Positions 1 to 11,917 of a stretch of DNA of 64,000 nucleotides are shown here, piece after piece. The notes beneath the pieces are model-generated. The model was not told the origin of the DNA. It ran no database searches and saw only the letters and a list, made by a program, of their open reading frames with translations. Both the position numbers and the translations under genes were made by a program. The stretch's first letter is position 1. Every line of letters begins with the position of its first letter. The DNA is from Candidula unifasciata (taxonomy: Eukaryota; Mollusca; Gastropoda; Stylommatophora; Geomitridae): positions 566,173-630,172 of the forward strand of contig CAJHNH020002013.1 of NCBI GenBank assembly GCA_905116865.2, read 5' to 3'.

Positions 1-199
1 CTTCAGAGTTTTGCAGGTTATGTAAATAGGGATTTATTCATGTCGTCAATTAGGGTTTGTGTTGATTTTCTCGTTACTCTTGTTTCTCTTTTTTTCCCCC
101 TCTTACTCTGTATAATCCTCTGTTTTTTTCCTTATCCTTTTCATAGGTCTTGCTGTCTGTCCCTCTGTGTTCCTCTTATTTGATTGCCTGCCTGCTTTG

Positions 200-229
200 T
201 TGTTGTTGTTGTTGTTGTTGCTGTTGTTA
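200..229. repeat. (TTG)n microsatellite
   Basis: Short TTG triplet run with one CTG interruption. No coding context. Confidence 0.9.
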
Positions 230-300
230 TATCTCTCCAAATTGCTTCCCATCTATTTTATTAACTCACAATTAATAACATCGTCTTTGAATTAATATAG

Positions 301-660
301 CAATGTACAAGGTGTATAAGAAATGCGGCGGGGAAAACAAGAAGAGACTGTCACTAACGAAGAAATAAAAACAATGGTTGGCGAAGTAGTGCTAAGTGAT
401 TTCATAGAAAATCAAATAATAAAATGATTTGGTCATTTGGTCAGAATAGAAAAAAAAATATATCAGCAGCAGCTAGAGCGTACGACAGGAAAACAGCAGG
501 CCACAAGTCAAAAGGCTGACCTGGAAAGAAATGGGAAGAGAAAGTAAACGAGACACTACAGACTGCAATATAACACAAGCAAGGCAACTAGCAGAAAGAC
601 AGAAAACTACATCTAACTCCTCTCTGTGACGCTGTACGTCATAAACAGTACCACAGAAGG
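301..660 (+). pseudogene. LINE reverse-transcriptase C-terminal relic
   Basis: From about 351 the frame reads NEEIKTMVGEVV, then IIK-stop-FGHLVRIE, the motif W-F-G-H-L-x-R found just after the RT thumb in LINE ORF2 proteins; the TGA replaces the expected Trp codon. After a frame change it continues RPQVKRLTWKEMGRES and then ITQARQLAERQK, matching the usual basic R-G-R-P-(x)-T-W block and the closing Q-A-R-Q-L-A-x-D-R motif. The fragment is 5'-truncated and carries at least one nonsense mutation and one frameshift. It ends near an A/G-rich stretch that may be the original 3' tail. Clade not determined. Confidence 0.7.
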
Positions 661-1299
661 AGAAAAAGAACATTCAAGTCACGTTTTTCTTTCATACCGT
701 ACCGTTAAAGTATTTCTGCGTTGTTCGTCAAGTAGATTCGTTAGATCTTTGACAAAAAGAGTGTAACTAATCGGACCTGCACACAAGGGATTCTATTTCA
801 CAGACCAATTTGTATATTCTCTGTTTTAAAGGAATTCGTTCTCCAAATATTTTCTTTGTCATGACCTCTCTACTAATTCTGGCACACATCTGCGTCTTGC
901 CTACGTAGTTTCGTTCACACGGTACATATCTTTACTTGTTTTATTGTTATAAAATAGACTGCAGTGTATCAAACCCCTAGCCTAAATTATTTGAAAAAAA
1001 TAAAAAATGTATTTTTGCTTTTGTTTTCTGGACATTTAGTTTCATTTTGTTTATCTTAGCTGTTTCGCCTGTGTCATATCGACGCTACTGTTGGTTTATA
1101 CAAAATAAAAGCCTATTACTATATTCCCAATGCACGTTTTTCTATTGTTTGTCTATATTCGAATTTAAAAGGTTGACAAGTTGTAATGTGGTTTGAATCT
1201 AGGCTGTGATATCTTTGCCTTTCGGCCCATCACATCAGATTTCGGCAAACCCATTACTGGTAGCCTTGAACGACATGTTTGTTTATGGAGGCAGTAAAT

Positions 1300-1303
<4 letters not shown>
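661..1303. other. AT-rich spacer, nothing recognised
   Basis: No repeat match elsewhere in the window and no credible open frame. Confidence 0.5.

Positions 1304-1390
<87 letters not shown>
1304..1390. repeat. (AT)n followed by (GT)n compound microsatellite
   Basis: About 32 AT units pass directly into 11 GT units. The apparent open frame across it is a by-product of the repeat. Confidence 0.95.
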
Positions 1391-2271
1391 TTTCTTTTTT
1401 CTTCTTCATCTTCTTTTCTCTACTCCTGGAATGCGCCAGGGCATGAAGAGATCACTGGAACGGGCCTTTGTGTTCGCTTTGTATAAAGTACTTTACAGTG
1501 TCTCTGATATTTCTGCGATCCATTTTCTGTGTGTTCGACCTCTATGTCTGTTACCGTTGTATGATTAGAGTAACTTCCCTTGCCATTCATGCCTCCTTAG
1601 GTCGCTGGACCTCTCCTATGTTGCGGGGGAGTCATGTTTTCCTTATTGTGCACGGCTTAAACGTTGCCTTTTTTTCTCGTCTTCTCACTGCTCGCTTGCG
1701 TGATTATTTTCTAGTTCTGCTGCCTGCGCCACGGTTCGGAAGTATGGGAAGAGCGTTATTTATCATATCCTACGCTCGTTGTAACAGCTTTTTTTTTCTC
1801 GGATAGGGGGAGGGGGGAGGGGTAGGGTCAAGGAAGCCAACGCCAACGAAAGTAGAAATACAAAAACATCCTAGTTTCGATAGTCAAGAATCGTCGCGCC
1901 TACTTTTAGAAAGGCGCCTGTGGCGCCTAAAATAGACTCACAACAACACAACCTCCCACAAACATTACAAACGCCCAGTGAAAGCCAAACCAAGCCATAT
2001 CATTACACTCCCGCAACATAGGAGTGGTCCTGAGGAGGCAAAAAGGGCAAGGATATACACAAGAACCCTAGCAGAAACCGTTAAACAAAATTGTGTTGTT
2101 GTTGTTGTTGAACAAGACCGTTGTCGAAAAGTGTAAATGTTTATGTGTATTTTCATCCTCGGCGAGGTTCGTGGCTTTTTTTTGCCTTCTGTTTATTTTG
2201 TTCTATTTGCAAGCTCACTTGCAGTCATTCTTCTTTTCGACACCATGTTGAAAGTTATCATTGATTGTAAG

Positions 2272-2273
<2 letters not shown>
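1391..2273. other. Unassigned spacer
   Basis: Open frames of about 60-110 codons cross this stretch but resemble no family I know. A G-rich patch lies at about 1805-1830. Confidence 0.4.

Positions 2274-2319
<46 letters not shown>
2274..2319. repeat. (TG)n microsatellite
   Basis: About 23 TG units, followed by a short imperfect TA/TG stretch. Confidence 0.95.
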
Positions 2320-3261
<942 letters not shown>

Positions 3262-5090
3262 AGTTTCCCTCTGGACGTCCTACTCTAAGTGTCTTCAAAC
3301 CATCTTTATCTCGTGTGTCTGTCTTCAATTCTAAAATCCAGCTTGCAGCTCAGAATTTCGCCATAATGCCTACTTTTCCATGTGTCTTCCATCTTATTTT
3401 CCTAAGTATAGATTAGCCCACTAACCAATTTTTTTATTTGTTGGAGATAAATTTTATTTTACTTGATCCTAATATACCCACAAGACATCTCTTCGTGTTT
3501 GTACTGAATGGTTTGACTGATCAAATACATAGTGTTAAACACATTCAAGGATAAAATCTAATAATATTTAACGTTAAAATGAAATATATCTTTGAATGAT
3601 TTTCTTGATCTGTGATCATTATCTTGTCTTTTCCCCTCAAATATTGAGACGTAGTTATACCGAGGTCTTATTTAGTGTGCGGGTGTACAGTACTTCACAT
3701 TTGGTCTCAAGATTTTTAGTCAAGCCGTATACGTGAGCTAAAATAACTGGCGTAGACCCACCTTGTATGATAGATGACTCTTTGTTAAAATTAGGAATGC
3801 CATAAAACTCCATAGATCCGCTTTCTAGTATCAGATCGTCGGAATCCCATTTAAATAAATCATTATATAATAACACTTTACTAATTTGATAGACTAAAAA
3901 AGAAATAATATGAAAACGAGGAAATTTAAAACGGGTTTGGAAATATGAACCTGGTGATCCACTTACTTGGGGGACAAAATTAGGCTAAGATAGTCATTTG
4001 AGCCTAAATAGTTGAAAACACAACAGTTAGTTCGCATGTATATAACAGGACGTTGTAGAACCAACCGTAGAATATGTTGACTATTTATGATGTCACCAGT
4101 CAGTTTTACGTTCAGTAGTTTGTCAGACAGATTTGAGATTAGTTGTTGCTGTGTTATATTTGGTTAGGTACATTGAGCATTTTCAAGTACGTTCAATAGC
4201 AGAAACCACTCTAAGGTACTTCCGCGGATTGTCCCTTCAAAAATTGGTGATAGTGTCTCCTGTCTTGACCTCGAAGGAAGGATAAACGTGTCTCACCCAG
4301 CTTTACTTCACTCCCAGACTGAGCTGTAAGCGTCAGAGATACATCATTATCCACCAGTATAGTAAGTATAGCGTTGATGATATTAGCACTGTGCATGCAT
4401 CTTTCCGTATACTTTGTGCGCCTGCTGTAGGAGAAGCACATGAAGATAAGAAATAATGACTAAAAGTTAATGAAAGATAAGAAGCACAAAAAATGGCAGT
4501 GGTAGAAGCAACAGCAGGAGCAGCGCAGATAACTGATATTTTTGTATACCGTTCACGAGCAAATATTCCCAAATGGAAGAGACTTACGATAAACACATCA
4601 GATAATTGTTTGGTTGGTGAGCCAGAATATTACAAACAAGCTTGCATTTTCTTTTTTGAAGGCTATAGATTTTCCCTTAACACTTTGACACGTAAAGCCA
4701 AAAATTTATTTATAGTTTAGCAAACAGTCGCAAATAGCAGGTATCTCAAATACCTAATACAGATACAAACTGTTTTTTTTCTTCAAATAATTTGATTCTA
4801 GTTATACCTGTCAAAAGTTTGATTTGTTTTAATATAAAACCACTTCAGTTATTTGATGTTGTCTTTTCATGCAAAGTACAAGATTGATGTGGGTTTGGCA
4901 TTTAATAAAAAGGATTTTCAATGAAATTGATTTCTTATTGACCATCCGACTGCTTTGTAAACCGAGGTTTATATAGGATCAGAGACTTCAACACAGGACA
5001 ACATTGGTGGTTTGCAACTCAGCCGCCCCCCTTCCTTTAAAAGTTTTTTGAAGAGAGAGCCTTCTCTTCCTTTTTAGTATGATATTTTTC
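3262..5090. other. Unassigned stretch with weak open frames
   Basis: Open frames at 3655-3876 (minus), 4211-4596 (minus) and 4493-4720 (plus) have no motif I recognise and no matching neighbour. They could be chance frames or very old relics. Confidence 0.35.
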
Positions 5091-5262
5091 GTTATTTGAA
5101 GCCCTACTCTGGCTTTTACCAAGGGCCGCAATATAGCCTAAAGGCTGAACGCGGTTTCTGGGACCTCTCCACGGTGATCCTCACCCACATAGTGGCACAA
5201 TGTGTCATTGGGTGTTTATCGCTTGTGTGATGTCCTGGTGGGGTAGAAAGTCAGTCAGAGCC
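5091..5262 (+). mobile_element. SINE-C copy
   Basis: One of eight copies in the window. Landmarks in order: an AAGCCC..CTGGC start, an ATAGCCTAA(C/A)GG block like a Pol III A box, GGTTTCTGGGACCTCTCCA, GTGGCAC, and TCGCTTGTGTGATGTCCTGG. This copy ends in the family's tail, AAAGTCAGTCAG, an (AGTC)n run. No coding capacity. Confidence 0.75.
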
Positions 5263-5304
5263 TTTGAGGCTTCTGAACTTTAAGTGAAAATAAAATGATA
5301 TATT

Positions 5305-5305
<1 letters not shown>

Positions 5306-5355
<50 letters not shown>
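5306..5355. repeat. (AAT)n microsatellite
   Basis: About 16 units, shortly after the SINE-C copy. Confidence 0.95.
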
Positions 5356-5357
<2 letters not shown>

Positions 5358-5509
5358 TATTAAGTAGGTATGGAAAGATAACGCAGTCTACGTAATGAAT
5401 GCGAGCCCTGTGAAATATATAACAGTACGGATGGAAAATTAAATAACATGTGTAACCAATTTATGACTTAACCTGCCTGGGGATTCTAAAGGAACTAACC
5501 AAAAGGTAA

Positions 5510-5840
5510 AAGGTAAAGTCGGGAGATGTGAACCAAAGTCATTGCACACGGTTATAAACCATAAATACTCTGCCACGCAACCCTATAGCTACAGCGACGT
5601 TCCTCCATTTAACCCTGAGTGTAAACTCTAGTGCGGCCGGCGTGATGCTGACCACATCACCCATCTTATGCCGATTGGTCTATAAAAATATAGGTCTAGC
5701 CCTATATGCCCTTTACGGTTAATGGCGTTGAAAGAGTTCTTTACTGCGGGGCTTCGAACACCGACCGTGGGCTGTAGCGAGTCGCAGCTGGATTTGAAAG
5801 CGAGTCTCCTAACGACTTTGCTAATGCGGCCCCTAAAACT
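5510..5840 (-). mobile_element. SINE-I copy, split by SINE-B
   Basis: Matches 33262-33515: shared blocks include CACACGGTTATAA, ACAGCGACGTTCCTCCATTT and GCGAGTCGCAGCTGGATTT. Read on the minus strand, the 5755-5840 end is tRNA-like, with an A-box-like TTAGCAAAGTCGTTAG and a B-box-like GGTGTTCGAAGCCC. A SINE-B fragment at 5632-5743 sits between the block ending CCATTTAACCC and the tRNA-like head, so it inserted later. Confidence 0.65.
5632..5743 (+). mobile_element. SINE-B fragment nested in SINE-I
   Basis: Has the SINE-B body: GGCGTGATGCTGACCACATC, GATTGGTCTATAAAAATA, TAGGTCTAGCCCTATATGCC, then GGCGT and a TTCTTTAC end. The tRNA-like head is missing, so the copy is 5'-truncated. Confidence 0.75.
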
Positions 5841-6014
5841 AACAAACTAACTGTAAACTCTAATACTAACCATAACAAAACTAGTTGGAAATCAACATAG
5901 AAACAAAAATCTAACTGCATATAAAAGACAAGTATTTCTTGACAATAAAGAATCACGTCTCACAATCACGCCAAAATCCTTGTTTTGGAACTCGCGCCGC
6001 TGAATGGCATAGCC

Positions 6015-6211
6015 CAGAGGTTCTCAAGTTTCCTAATGTCGTGACCCCTTAATACAGTTTCTCATGTTGCGATGACTCCAAGCCATAAGTTATTTTCGTT
6101 GCTACTTCATAACTTCAGTGAATATGTGTTTTCCGATAGTTTTAGGCGACCAACTCGAAAGGGGTTGTTCGACTTCCAGAGGAGTTGGAACCAAAAGGTT
6201 GAGAACCATTG
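6015..6211 (+). mobile_element. SPIN-like non-autonomous hAT element (MITE)
   Basis: 197 bp with imperfect terminal inverted repeats: left CAGAGGTTCTCAA, right GGTTGAGAACCATTG. Internal blocks CTAATGTCGTGACC, TTAATACAGTTTCTCATG, TTATTTTCGTTGCTACTTC, GTTTTCCGATAGTTTTAGGC and GTTGTTCGACTTCCAGAGG match, from memory, the non-autonomous SPIN hAT family described in mammals, reptiles, frogs, a triatomine bug and a pond snail. A central segment seems shorter than that consensus. Flanking 8-mers (GCATAGCC and CTGTAGAC) share only 4 of 8 bases around a central TAG, so a target duplication is weak, consistent with age. It encodes nothing; movement would need a hAT transposase in trans. Confidence 0.75.
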
Positions 6212-7239
6212 CTGTAGACTGGAAACCAAACATTCACTAGAGCCCCGTAGACAATAATGAACTCAGAATGACACTGATGAGATGTCGTCACCGTTGTCTT
6301 GGGTAGGCATGCTGAAATTAATGCTGGTGACAGGAGGCTGTTGGTGTCTGATGGCCATCCGGAAATTTGTCTTGCTCCGATAGTCTTTAATTCTCTGGCC
6401 GTCACCAAGAGTTAGACACGATCTATGTTCTAGAGAGTCTCGGTACATACGGCTGTTAGCTTACCGACTGGTAGGGGAAAACTGCTCGCTGAATAAATGG
6501 TAACGAAGATTTTCTGACTCTGTCTTGTTATGTTATCAACGTGCTCTGTTTCTTCTTCTGCCTTCTATCCCCCAGATTAGCATATGTCCTCAACCATGTC
6601 AATCCGTCCTTCGCTACTGCATGTGTTTTGTTTGCTTGAGTTATATTTTTGCTGCTGTTATTTGAAGAAACTGACTTTACAATCTAAAATACAATGAAAA
6701 AGAAAACGTGTGTACCAACCCTGTACAAAAGTATCAGCAGCCCATGGAATAGTTGCGGAGATCTCCTCCTCCCCCGTTGTCTCCTGTTTTTTATCAACCT
6801 CCGGAGCATAGGCCCTCAACAGTCTCACGTCAAATCGTCTTAACCTTAACTTTTGCATGCTATTCACTTGATGTCCTCATAATCTCCCCTCCCCAATTTC
6901 TTCTCTAGTTCATTTCTGCGTCGTTTATTATGACTCTCCGAACTCCAGTCTCAAACATTCTATGTATATTCTCAGGTTAAACCATCTTACACATTTTCTG
7001 TTGGTTTGGGGGGGGGGGGGGGTGAGGAGGGGGTGTGTGCGAGAGATGTATACCTGTCCACTTGTACATCTGGTAGATAACTGACTCCAGTTTTTTCCCA
7101 CTTGAATCACAACTTTAGCTCCTTGCCACATCCCCCAAGTATTTCACCTGTTTGTGTGCACTTCGTAATACTCACATGTTGTGTTTCTCACCGAGTCTAT
7201 GTTTACGTGACTATTATAAGATGATCCCGACTCTTTACA
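6212..7239. other. Unassigned stretch with a G-run
   Basis: Holds a G-run at about 7008-7021. Minus-strand frames at 6142-6448 and 6658-7131 have no recognised motif. Confidence 0.4.
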
Positions 7240-7440
7240 TATTCGGAGTGGTTATTAAAGTTGGTGACCCTTTAACACGCCTTTAGGAATATCAGACATA
7301 TAAGACCAGACATATATATTTTTTATAGACCAATCGGCAGTCGCTGGGTATTGTGGTTAATATCACGCTGGACGCCTCACGGACTCTACCCGGTACCCAT
7401 TTAAGGCTGGGTGGACATGAAATATAACCGGAGACTGATG
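7240..7440 (-). mobile_element. SINE-B copy
   Basis: Reverse-oriented body: CACGCCTTTAGG, ATAAGACCAGACATATAT, TATAGACCAATCGGCAG, ATATCACGCTGG, and TACCCGGTACCCATTTAAGG. The tRNA-like head is not visible. Confidence 0.75.
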
Positions 7441-8144
7441 CCAGCTATTATGCCAGAATAAGGTTGAACGTGGACGAGTTCTAGATTTTCTAGAGTCGAC
7501 ATAGATATGGAAGAAACCCAATGCACCTTACCCCAGCGTTATTATACATCGTCAAAATGTGTCATCGCTTTAGTACAACTGTACGGACCAAGTACTGAAG
7601 GATGGTATTACACATTCCAGTGCATTCATTAAACAGATATTTGCATCCAGAAGCACAGTATGTTGCCAATTATTTTCACATTTCCGCACATTTCCAGGCA
7701 ATTTATGGGTGGTTATTAATTTTTTTCGACATCCGAGTTTTATTTTTGTAACCTGTATATGTAGGCTGTTAATTATTACTGAACTCGACACGAAGTTAAA
7801 AATGGCTTCAGGAAGATTACATTGACATATTTGTTTTGTTGTTGTTTGTTTGCCTTTTTTGCATATAACTAAGTAGTAACACGCTGACAGTATCTTTCAC
7901 TCCTTAGTTTAGAAACATTAAATGATGGGATGCATAATTAAACTAAATGGGAGAGAAAGATTTGTGTTTTATGAAGAAGTCATTAATTTATAGCTTTAAA
8001 ATCTGGATAAGCAAAAGAATAAATAAATAAATATTGAACACTCAAGGTCCCTGAGAGCAGTTTTACGTAAAAATAATGAGAATTCATGGATCAACCGAAA
8101 CACATAACCTATATATTCTAAAAGAGGCTGAGGCACACATACTT
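7441..8144. other. Spacer with one short dispersed repeat
   Basis: 7565-7625 matches 9073-9130 (shared ACGGACCAAGTA, TGAAGGATGG and TTACACATTCC). Otherwise nothing recognised. Confidence 0.45.
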
Positions 8145-8188
8145 TATTATTGTTATTAATTATTATTATTATTATTATTATTATTATT
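8145..8188. repeat. (ATT)n microsatellite
   Basis: About 14 units with one interruption at the left. Confidence 0.9.
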
Positions 8189-8507
8189 TCAGAAATACGA
8201 AACGTCAGAACGAGGTTGTGGTCATCGTTTGGCCTTACTAGACAAAAACTGAAATCATAGCATCTGGAAAGATTTATGGAAATAGAAACGGAGGAAAACG
8301 AGAAAAAAATCTATTAAAAACTTTTCTCAAGATAACGAAAGGTGTTACTGCATGTATTATTAGGGCATTTGATAATGTTGTTGATAATTTTAGTGACTTA
8401 TACACATACTCTTGTTAATTTATACATAAACAAAGTCATACTATGTATGTATACTGTGTTAAGAAGTCTATCAGCTTCTTCAAAGTCGAATAGTCTCTGA
8501 TTACGCC

Positions 8508-8765
8508 CGGTGATAGCTGCCGTGTAGCGGATAGACTCTCGCTTGATGAACGGAAGGTCGTGGATTTGGGTCCTTATGATACCAGACTTCTTTCAAAAAT
8601 AACCTTGGCTCCCACCTCATCCCGGCCTTCAGTGGATACCAGGTACAATATTAGGAAGTAAAGTCGACCGGCTTGATGTTGACCACATCACCCACCGAGT
8701 GCTGATTGGTCTATAAAATATAGGTCTACTCTATTAATTGCAGACACTCTTCATTGTCGAAATGG
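8508..8765 (+). mobile_element. SINE-B copy with tRNA-like head
   Basis: Starts with a tRNA-like head (A-box-like GTGTAGCGGATAGACTCT, B-box-like GTGGATTTGGGTCC), then CTTTCAAAAATAACCTTGGC, GATACCAGGTA, GTAAAGTCGACCGGCTTGAT and GATTGGTCTATAAAATATAG. One of the copies that show the family is tRNA-derived. Confidence 0.75.
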
Positions 8766-8815
8766 CGCCTGATTTATTAATTATGATGGAGTCTTTTCAG
8801 TCTATTCTATGTATA

Positions 8816-9037
8816 TGGTCGACATCATTAGCTTAGGCGTTGTGAACACTCGTCGTAATACCGGATTTGATCCCAGCTGCGGGCCTTGCGGCTTGCTTTC
8901 GTTTCGACAGTGGTATCGAGAAGTCAACCGTTCAGAAAGCAATGGCAAACTAATGACCGAAACGCCTAGAAAAACCACAACAGCTAAAAAATACAGGGGT
9001 TGGTTCTGCAACGTCATGTAAAGGGTGAACAACTAAC
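8816..9037 (+). mobile_element. SINE-A copy
   Basis: tRNA-like head with an A box near 8828 (TTAGCTTAGGCG) and a B-box-like GGATTTGATCCC near 8863. The core includes AGCAATGGCAAACTA, GCCTAGAAAAACCACAAC and GGTTCTGCAACGTC. A second copy follows 150 bp downstream in the same orientation. Confidence 0.75.
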
Positions 9038-9072
9038 GAACTATCTAAATGCACAACGTCTAACGTGTCTTG

Positions 9073-9165
9073 TCCTTTAGTACGTAAGTACGGACCAAGT
9101 ATTGAAGGATGGCATTACACATTCCCAGTACGCATAAAGGCGTGGAGATGGGGTCTTTTATTTTT
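9073..9165 (+). repeat. Dispersed fragment with SINE-B-like end
   Basis: Left part matches 7565-7625. Right part (ACATTCCCAGTACGCATAAA) matches the end of the SINE-B copy near 18035. Confidence 0.5.
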
Positions 9166-9189
9166 ACTAATTTACCACCAAAAAGTCGG

Positions 9190-9414
9190 TGTCTGTGACT
9201 TTGGCGTTGAGAATACGCTTCGTAATGCTGGGGTGCGGGGTTCGATCCCAGCTGCGTCCCTTGCGCTTGCGCTGGTTTCGACAGTGTTATCGAGAAGCCG
9301 CCTGTCCAGAAAGCAATGGCAAACTGCTAGACGTAAATTTGCCTAGAAAAACCACAACAGCCAAACAATGCTGGAGTTGGTTATGCAACGTCATGTAAAG
9401 GATACGCAACTAAC
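9190..9414 (+). mobile_element. SINE-A copy
   Basis: Better preserved than its neighbour: the B box is GGGTTCGATCCC near 9238. Then GTTTCGACAGTGTTATCGAG, GCAATGGCAAACTGCTAGAC, TTGCCTAGAAAAACCACAAC and GCAACGTCATGTAAAGGATA. Length about 225 bp, no coding capacity. Confidence 0.8.
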
Positions 9415-9476
9415 TTTTAAATAAACCATACAACAGGTATAGTTCAGATGGGGATTATTGTGGTGGTGATATTTAC

Positions 9477-10053
9477 TCTGAAGTTAAGTTGTGATACCCT
9501 GAAGTTAAGTTGTGATACACTGAAGTTAAGTTGTGATACCCTGAAGTTAAGTTGTGATACCCTGAAGTTAAGTTGTGATACCCTGAAGTTAAGTTGTGAT
9601 ACCCTGAAGTTAAGTTGTGATACCCTGAAGTTAAGTTGTGATACCCTGAAGTTAAGTTGTGATACCCTGAAGTTAAGTTGTGATACACTGAAGTTAAGTT
9701 GTGATACCCTGAAGTTAAGTTGTGATACCCTGAAGTTAAGTTGTGATACACTGAAGTTAAGTTGTGATACCCTGAAGTTAAGTTGTGATACCCTGAAGTT
9801 AAGTTGTGATACCCTGAAGTTAAGTTGTGATACCCTGAAGTTAAGTTGTGATACACTGAAGTTAAGTTGTGATACACTGAAGTTAAGTTGTGATACACTG
9901 AAGTTAAGTTGTGATACACTGAAGTTAAGTTGTGATACACTGAAGTTAAGTTGTGATACACTGAAGTTAAGTTGTGATACACTGAAGTTAAGTTGTGATA
10001 CACTGAAGTTAAGTTGTGATACACTGAAGTTAAGTTGTGATACACTGAAGTTC
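9477..10053. repeat. 21-bp minisatellite, about 27 units
   Basis: The unit is GAAGTTAAGTTGTGATACAC plus T, with a variant CCCT in place of CACT. Because 21 is a multiple of three, frames on both strands stay open for about 200 codons; these are repeat by-products, with no flanking gene signal. Reading the variants along the array, units 1-17 are the CCCT type except 2, 10 and 13, and units 18-27 are all CACT. Confidence 0.95.
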
Positions 10054-10589
10054 ATGCGCAGCAGTGGTCTGATTATTGATGCAAATGTGTAGACCTTCTA
10101 GTATTTTGACAGCTAACATTCTTTTAAGCGTGGACTTTGATCGAAACGTAAATCTGTGACTTCTGCATGCCATCAATGAGCTCACAAGATAATCACACAA
10201 ATATTACCTTTCTCGTTTGTTGTATGATTAAAAGTGGAAACCAGAGACTAGTCAACCATTGAGAAGCTAATGAACTTCTAAAATACAAACACAATATGTA
10301 TATATTACGACTTCATTCAATTATAAATTAAAATGTCCCCATTTCCCAAAGAAAAATAGTCTTTTTTAGATCAATTTTCTGGTTCGTGTAGATTTTTCTA
10401 TCGGAATTCTGGCTATTTAGGTTCCATACAAATTATGATTGCAGAAAGAATTTTCGAAATATTTTTATTTAAAAAAAAAGTCACATATTTTAGCACATTA
10501 AAAACACGAAACTGAAAGCCGCGATAAGGGATAAGGGAAAGCCATTACTTGCGACAAAGAAACACAGTCTGAATTATACTTAATGGAAA
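10054..10589. other. AT-rich spacer, nothing recognised
   Basis: No repeat of this window and no coding signal seen. Confidence 0.4.
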
Positions 10590-11115
10590 TTATTCTTCAA
10601 AGACTAAATCAACAGGAAGAATTGTGGAGTGGGACAGACAGAACTTTAAAAATTAGTGTTCTCAGAGCATGCTCCTTTCCCATTGCAACGTACACCCATG
10701 AGACCTGGACACTTACTTAACAAGCTGAGCAGCGCACAAATGCCTTGGAATACAAATATTATAGACGGGTTGTAAGAATATCATGGGTAATGCAACAAGC
10801 AAATGCATTCATACTTCGAGAATTGAATATTGAAGAAGTTTGGCTATTAAAGACGATAAAGCACTGAAAATTGAAATATTTTGGTAACTTCAAACGTCAC
10901 GAAAGTTTGGAGATAACAGTAATGGAGGGGTATATGCCTCGGAAGAGAGAAAGAGGAAAGTCAAAGAGAAGATGGGTGCAAGATGTGGTGGATGATCTCA
11001 AGATGGGTGTATCGGAAGCGGGACATCTTGCTTGTGATCGAGAAGTTTTCTGGAGGGTTGTTATGGGTGCAAAGTTAGGCAAAGGACAAGCAACTGACTG
11101 ACTGACTGACTGAAA
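10590..11115 (+). pseudogene. LINE reverse-transcriptase C-terminal region with (ACTG)n tail
   Basis: Translated pieces follow the post-palm part of LINE ORF2. First comes LRACSFPIATYTHETWTL (usual L-x-Y-G-S-E-T-W-T-L), then EYKYYRRVVRISWV, ILRELNIEEVWLL, LKYFGNFKRHESL, RKRERGKSKRRWVQDVVDDL and finally GKGQATD. At least one in-frame stop breaks it near 10866; from 10871 it stays open for 76 codons. It ends at a stop followed by about five ACTG units, the likely insertion tail. 61603-61914 is a diverged copy of the same region with a different tail. No active-site motif is retained because the 5' part is missing. Confidence 0.8.
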
Positions 11116-11359
11116 AGAAAGAAGATGAAGAACATGGATACAAAAAGAGATTTATAGTAAGACACCCAAGCTCTATAAATGCAAACTGTTAGATACATTC
11201 TAATGTGTGCATTGTTTTCACATACAGTCTTTGATCATTCCTGAAGAAATGCATCCAGCCTTTCCCTACGTCCAGATCAAAGTCGGGAAGACGAGTTTCA
11301 TTACCAGACTATGTGTAAAATTATAACCTCACCCTAATATGGGACAACATTTTGTTGTT

Positions 11360-11500
11360 GTTGCTATTCAAAAGCCCCACCCCAGCTGTAATCACGGACG
11401 CTAATATAACCTAACGTTTAAATGGTGATTCTGGGACTTGTATTACGGTTATTCTCATCCGAATAGTGGCTTGTTGCGCTGTCTTGGTGGGGTCAAACGT
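11360..11500 (+). mobile_element. SINE-C copy, diverged
   Basis: Keeps AAAAGCCCCACC, CTAATATAACCTAACG, GATTCTGGGACTTGT and the TGTCTTGGTGGGGT end. Closer to the 49810 copy than to the others. Confidence 0.65.
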
Positions 11501-11696
11501 CACTTTATCAATCACGTGTAAACCTTATTTGCCTTTTATTTCATGATGAAAAATGGTGAAACACAAAAGCGACAATCTTTCCATTAAAATTGAGATAGAC
11601 ATCTGATATTTAAAAAAACAGAAATATATAAAATAAACAAAAATGGCATTTTATGTAGGTGCATAATTGACTGCTTCTGACTGGATGGTTTATCGA

Positions 11697-11699
<3 letters not shown>

Positions 11700-11760
<61 letters not shown>

Positions 11761-11771
11761 CTCTCTCTCTC
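11700..11771. repeat. (TC)n microsatellite
   Basis: About 26 TC units, a T8 run, then six more TC units. Confidence 0.95.
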
Positions 11772-11917
11772 GTTTATGTGTGTATTATGTGTGCGCGCAC
11801 GCCCACATGACTGTTTGTATGTTTTCCATATTGATAGTAATTGTCGAAACTGTAAAGAATATACAGACAACTTGCCAACTTGTGTAATGACTACTTATGC
11901 GTGCCGTTTTATGTTTT

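Noticed and set aside
3655..3876. Possible small gene on the minus strand
   Set aside because: 73 codons, no motif, no conserved neighbour, unremarkable context.
9444..10092. Long open frames (190-214 codons) on both strands
   Set aside because: They come from a 21-bp repeat whose length is a multiple of three; no start context, splice signal or flanking coding sequence.
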